DNA from: Strobilurus pachycystidiatus
Taxonomy: Eukaryota > Basidiomycota > Agaricomycetes > Agaricales > Physalacriaceae
Assembly: GCA_019915135.1 (NCBI GenBank)
Contig: JAHLMK010000005.1
Span: forward strand, 1,488,001 to 1,552,000
Length of the DNA stretch: 64,000 nucleotides
Reading direction: 5' to 3'
A program made the position numbers and the translations under genes. The notes under the pieces are model-generated. The model had not been told where the DNA came from and made no database searches. It saw only the letters and a list, made by a program, of their open reading frames with translations. Below are positions 63,266 through 64,000 of this stretch, in pieces (position 1 is the stretch's first letter; the number at the start of each line of letters is the position of its first letter).

Positions 63266-63947
63266 ATGACCACTGATCTTCCTTACGCTGCCGACGCCGA
63301 GGTTTCGCTTGCGTACGACGAGCTCGAGGTGCGCCGCGCTGCTCATTGTCCGTTGTTCGCTGTTGACGACGACGACCACCACCACCAGGTGCTCAAGATA
63401 CAATACGAGAAGGAGCTTGCACAGGCGCATGTTACTGTGCAGACCAAATTCAATTATGCGTGGGGTCTCGTAAAGAGCCCTATGCGCGACCACCAGGTTG
63501 AGGGCGTCCGGCTGCTGCAAGGTGCGTCACACCGTCGAGCGCGTTGTCGCCGCCTCACCAGCAAACCACCCAGATCTGTACCGTGCCGAGCCTACGCGAA
63601 GACGGGAGTGCCTCTACTATCTCGCGCTAGGCCATTACAAGCTGGGCAACTTTGACGAGGCCAAGAAATTCAACGGTACGCCGCCACCCGCCACCCGCCG
63701 TTCCGTCGGGATGCTCATACATGCATAGGGCTTCTGATGGAGAAGGAACCGACAAACATGCAGGCGCAGAGTCTGTCGCAGCTCATTGACCAGGGTGTTG
63801 CGCGCGGTGGGTCGTTTTGCTTGTGTGTTCAACGCCGTCACTTACTGGGCACCAGAGGGCTACATCGGCATGGCGCTTGTCGGCGGTGCTGCTGCTGTGG
63901 GGACTCTTCTCCTGGCAGGCTTCATACGGCGAGCATCACGCAAATAG
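63266..63947 (+). CDS. FIS1: Fis1, mitochondrial and peroxisomal fission adaptor
   Basis: Tail-anchored outer-membrane protein recruiting Mdv1/Dnm1. Five exons give about 155 residues: [20 protein letters not shown], then [60 protein letters not shown] (TPR pair), [38 protein letters not shown] and the anchor [20 protein letters not shown], ending GFIRRASRK with a basic tail. 'F.YAWGL.KS......EGV.LL..I......[14 protein letters not shown]....A' is the Fis1 signature. Introns are about 50 nt; the first contains a repetitive GACGACGACCACCACCACCAG-like 3' end. Confidence 0.94.
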
Positions 63948-64000
63948 ACTATTCGACGGTTTTTCTGATGTCTTCGTCGCTCCCTCTGGCCATTGACTTT

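Overview
The window is nuclear DNA of a basidiomycete fungus, most likely an Agaricomycete. Genes are dense, sit on both strands and are broken by many introns, mostly 45-65 nt with GT..AG ends. Several genes belong to families I know mainly from mushroom-forming fungi: DUF6697-like and DUF6699-like proteins, PIN/XPG-type nucleases, 'HSFRRGG' tyrosine recombinases and a P-loop NTPase family. No tRNA, rRNA or CRISPR was seen. All intron models come from reading the DNA; no transcript data were available.

Layout, left to right. 1-181 (-) is the 5' end of a secreted GH13 alpha-amylase cut by the window edge. 1190-3396 (+) is a chromatin/nuclear-looking DUF6697-like gene. 3975-6534 (+) is an Slt2/Mpk1 cell-wall-integrity MAP kinase. 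6762-8108 (-) is an alpha/beta-hydrolase. 8665-10402 is a decayed copy of the NTPase gene at 39635-42667. 11442-16315 (+) is an ATAD2/Yta7/Abo1 chromatin ATPase. 16579-17801 (-) is a GH105-like glycosidase. 18872-20780 (-) is nucleoporin Nup57/Nup54. 21687-22180 is a hAT-like MITE with target-site duplication. 22291-23016 (+) is a DUF6699-like gene. 23216-23735 (-) is CTF8. 24427-24945 (-) is V-ATPase subunit G.

25524-31137 is the most unusual block: three tightly packed genes encoding a SAP-like/DNA-binding-type protein (+), a tyrosine recombinase (-) and an XPG/Rad2-type PIN nuclease (-). The gaps between them are only 24 and 46 bp. I interpret this as a possible recombinase-based mobile element or domesticated derivative; the recombinase has a likely nonsense codon.

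The right half is mainly housekeeping. It holds an SLC35F-type transporter (33511-34833, -), a RING-H2 ubiquitin ligase (35576-39298, +), the intact P-loop NTPase (39635-42667, +), an amidase (43053-45444, +), COX23 (45893-46307, -), an unknown 196-aa protein (46944-47534, +), the SNARE YKT6 (47644-48405, +), a myosin II heavy chain (48810-56582, -), an MFS transporter (58263-60314, +), splicing factor U2AF65 (60656-62715, +), DPM3 (62901-63188, -) and FIS1 (63266-63947, +). There is no operon logic. Shared control is plausible only for divergent pairs, above all DPM3/FIS1, whose start codons are 77 bp apart.
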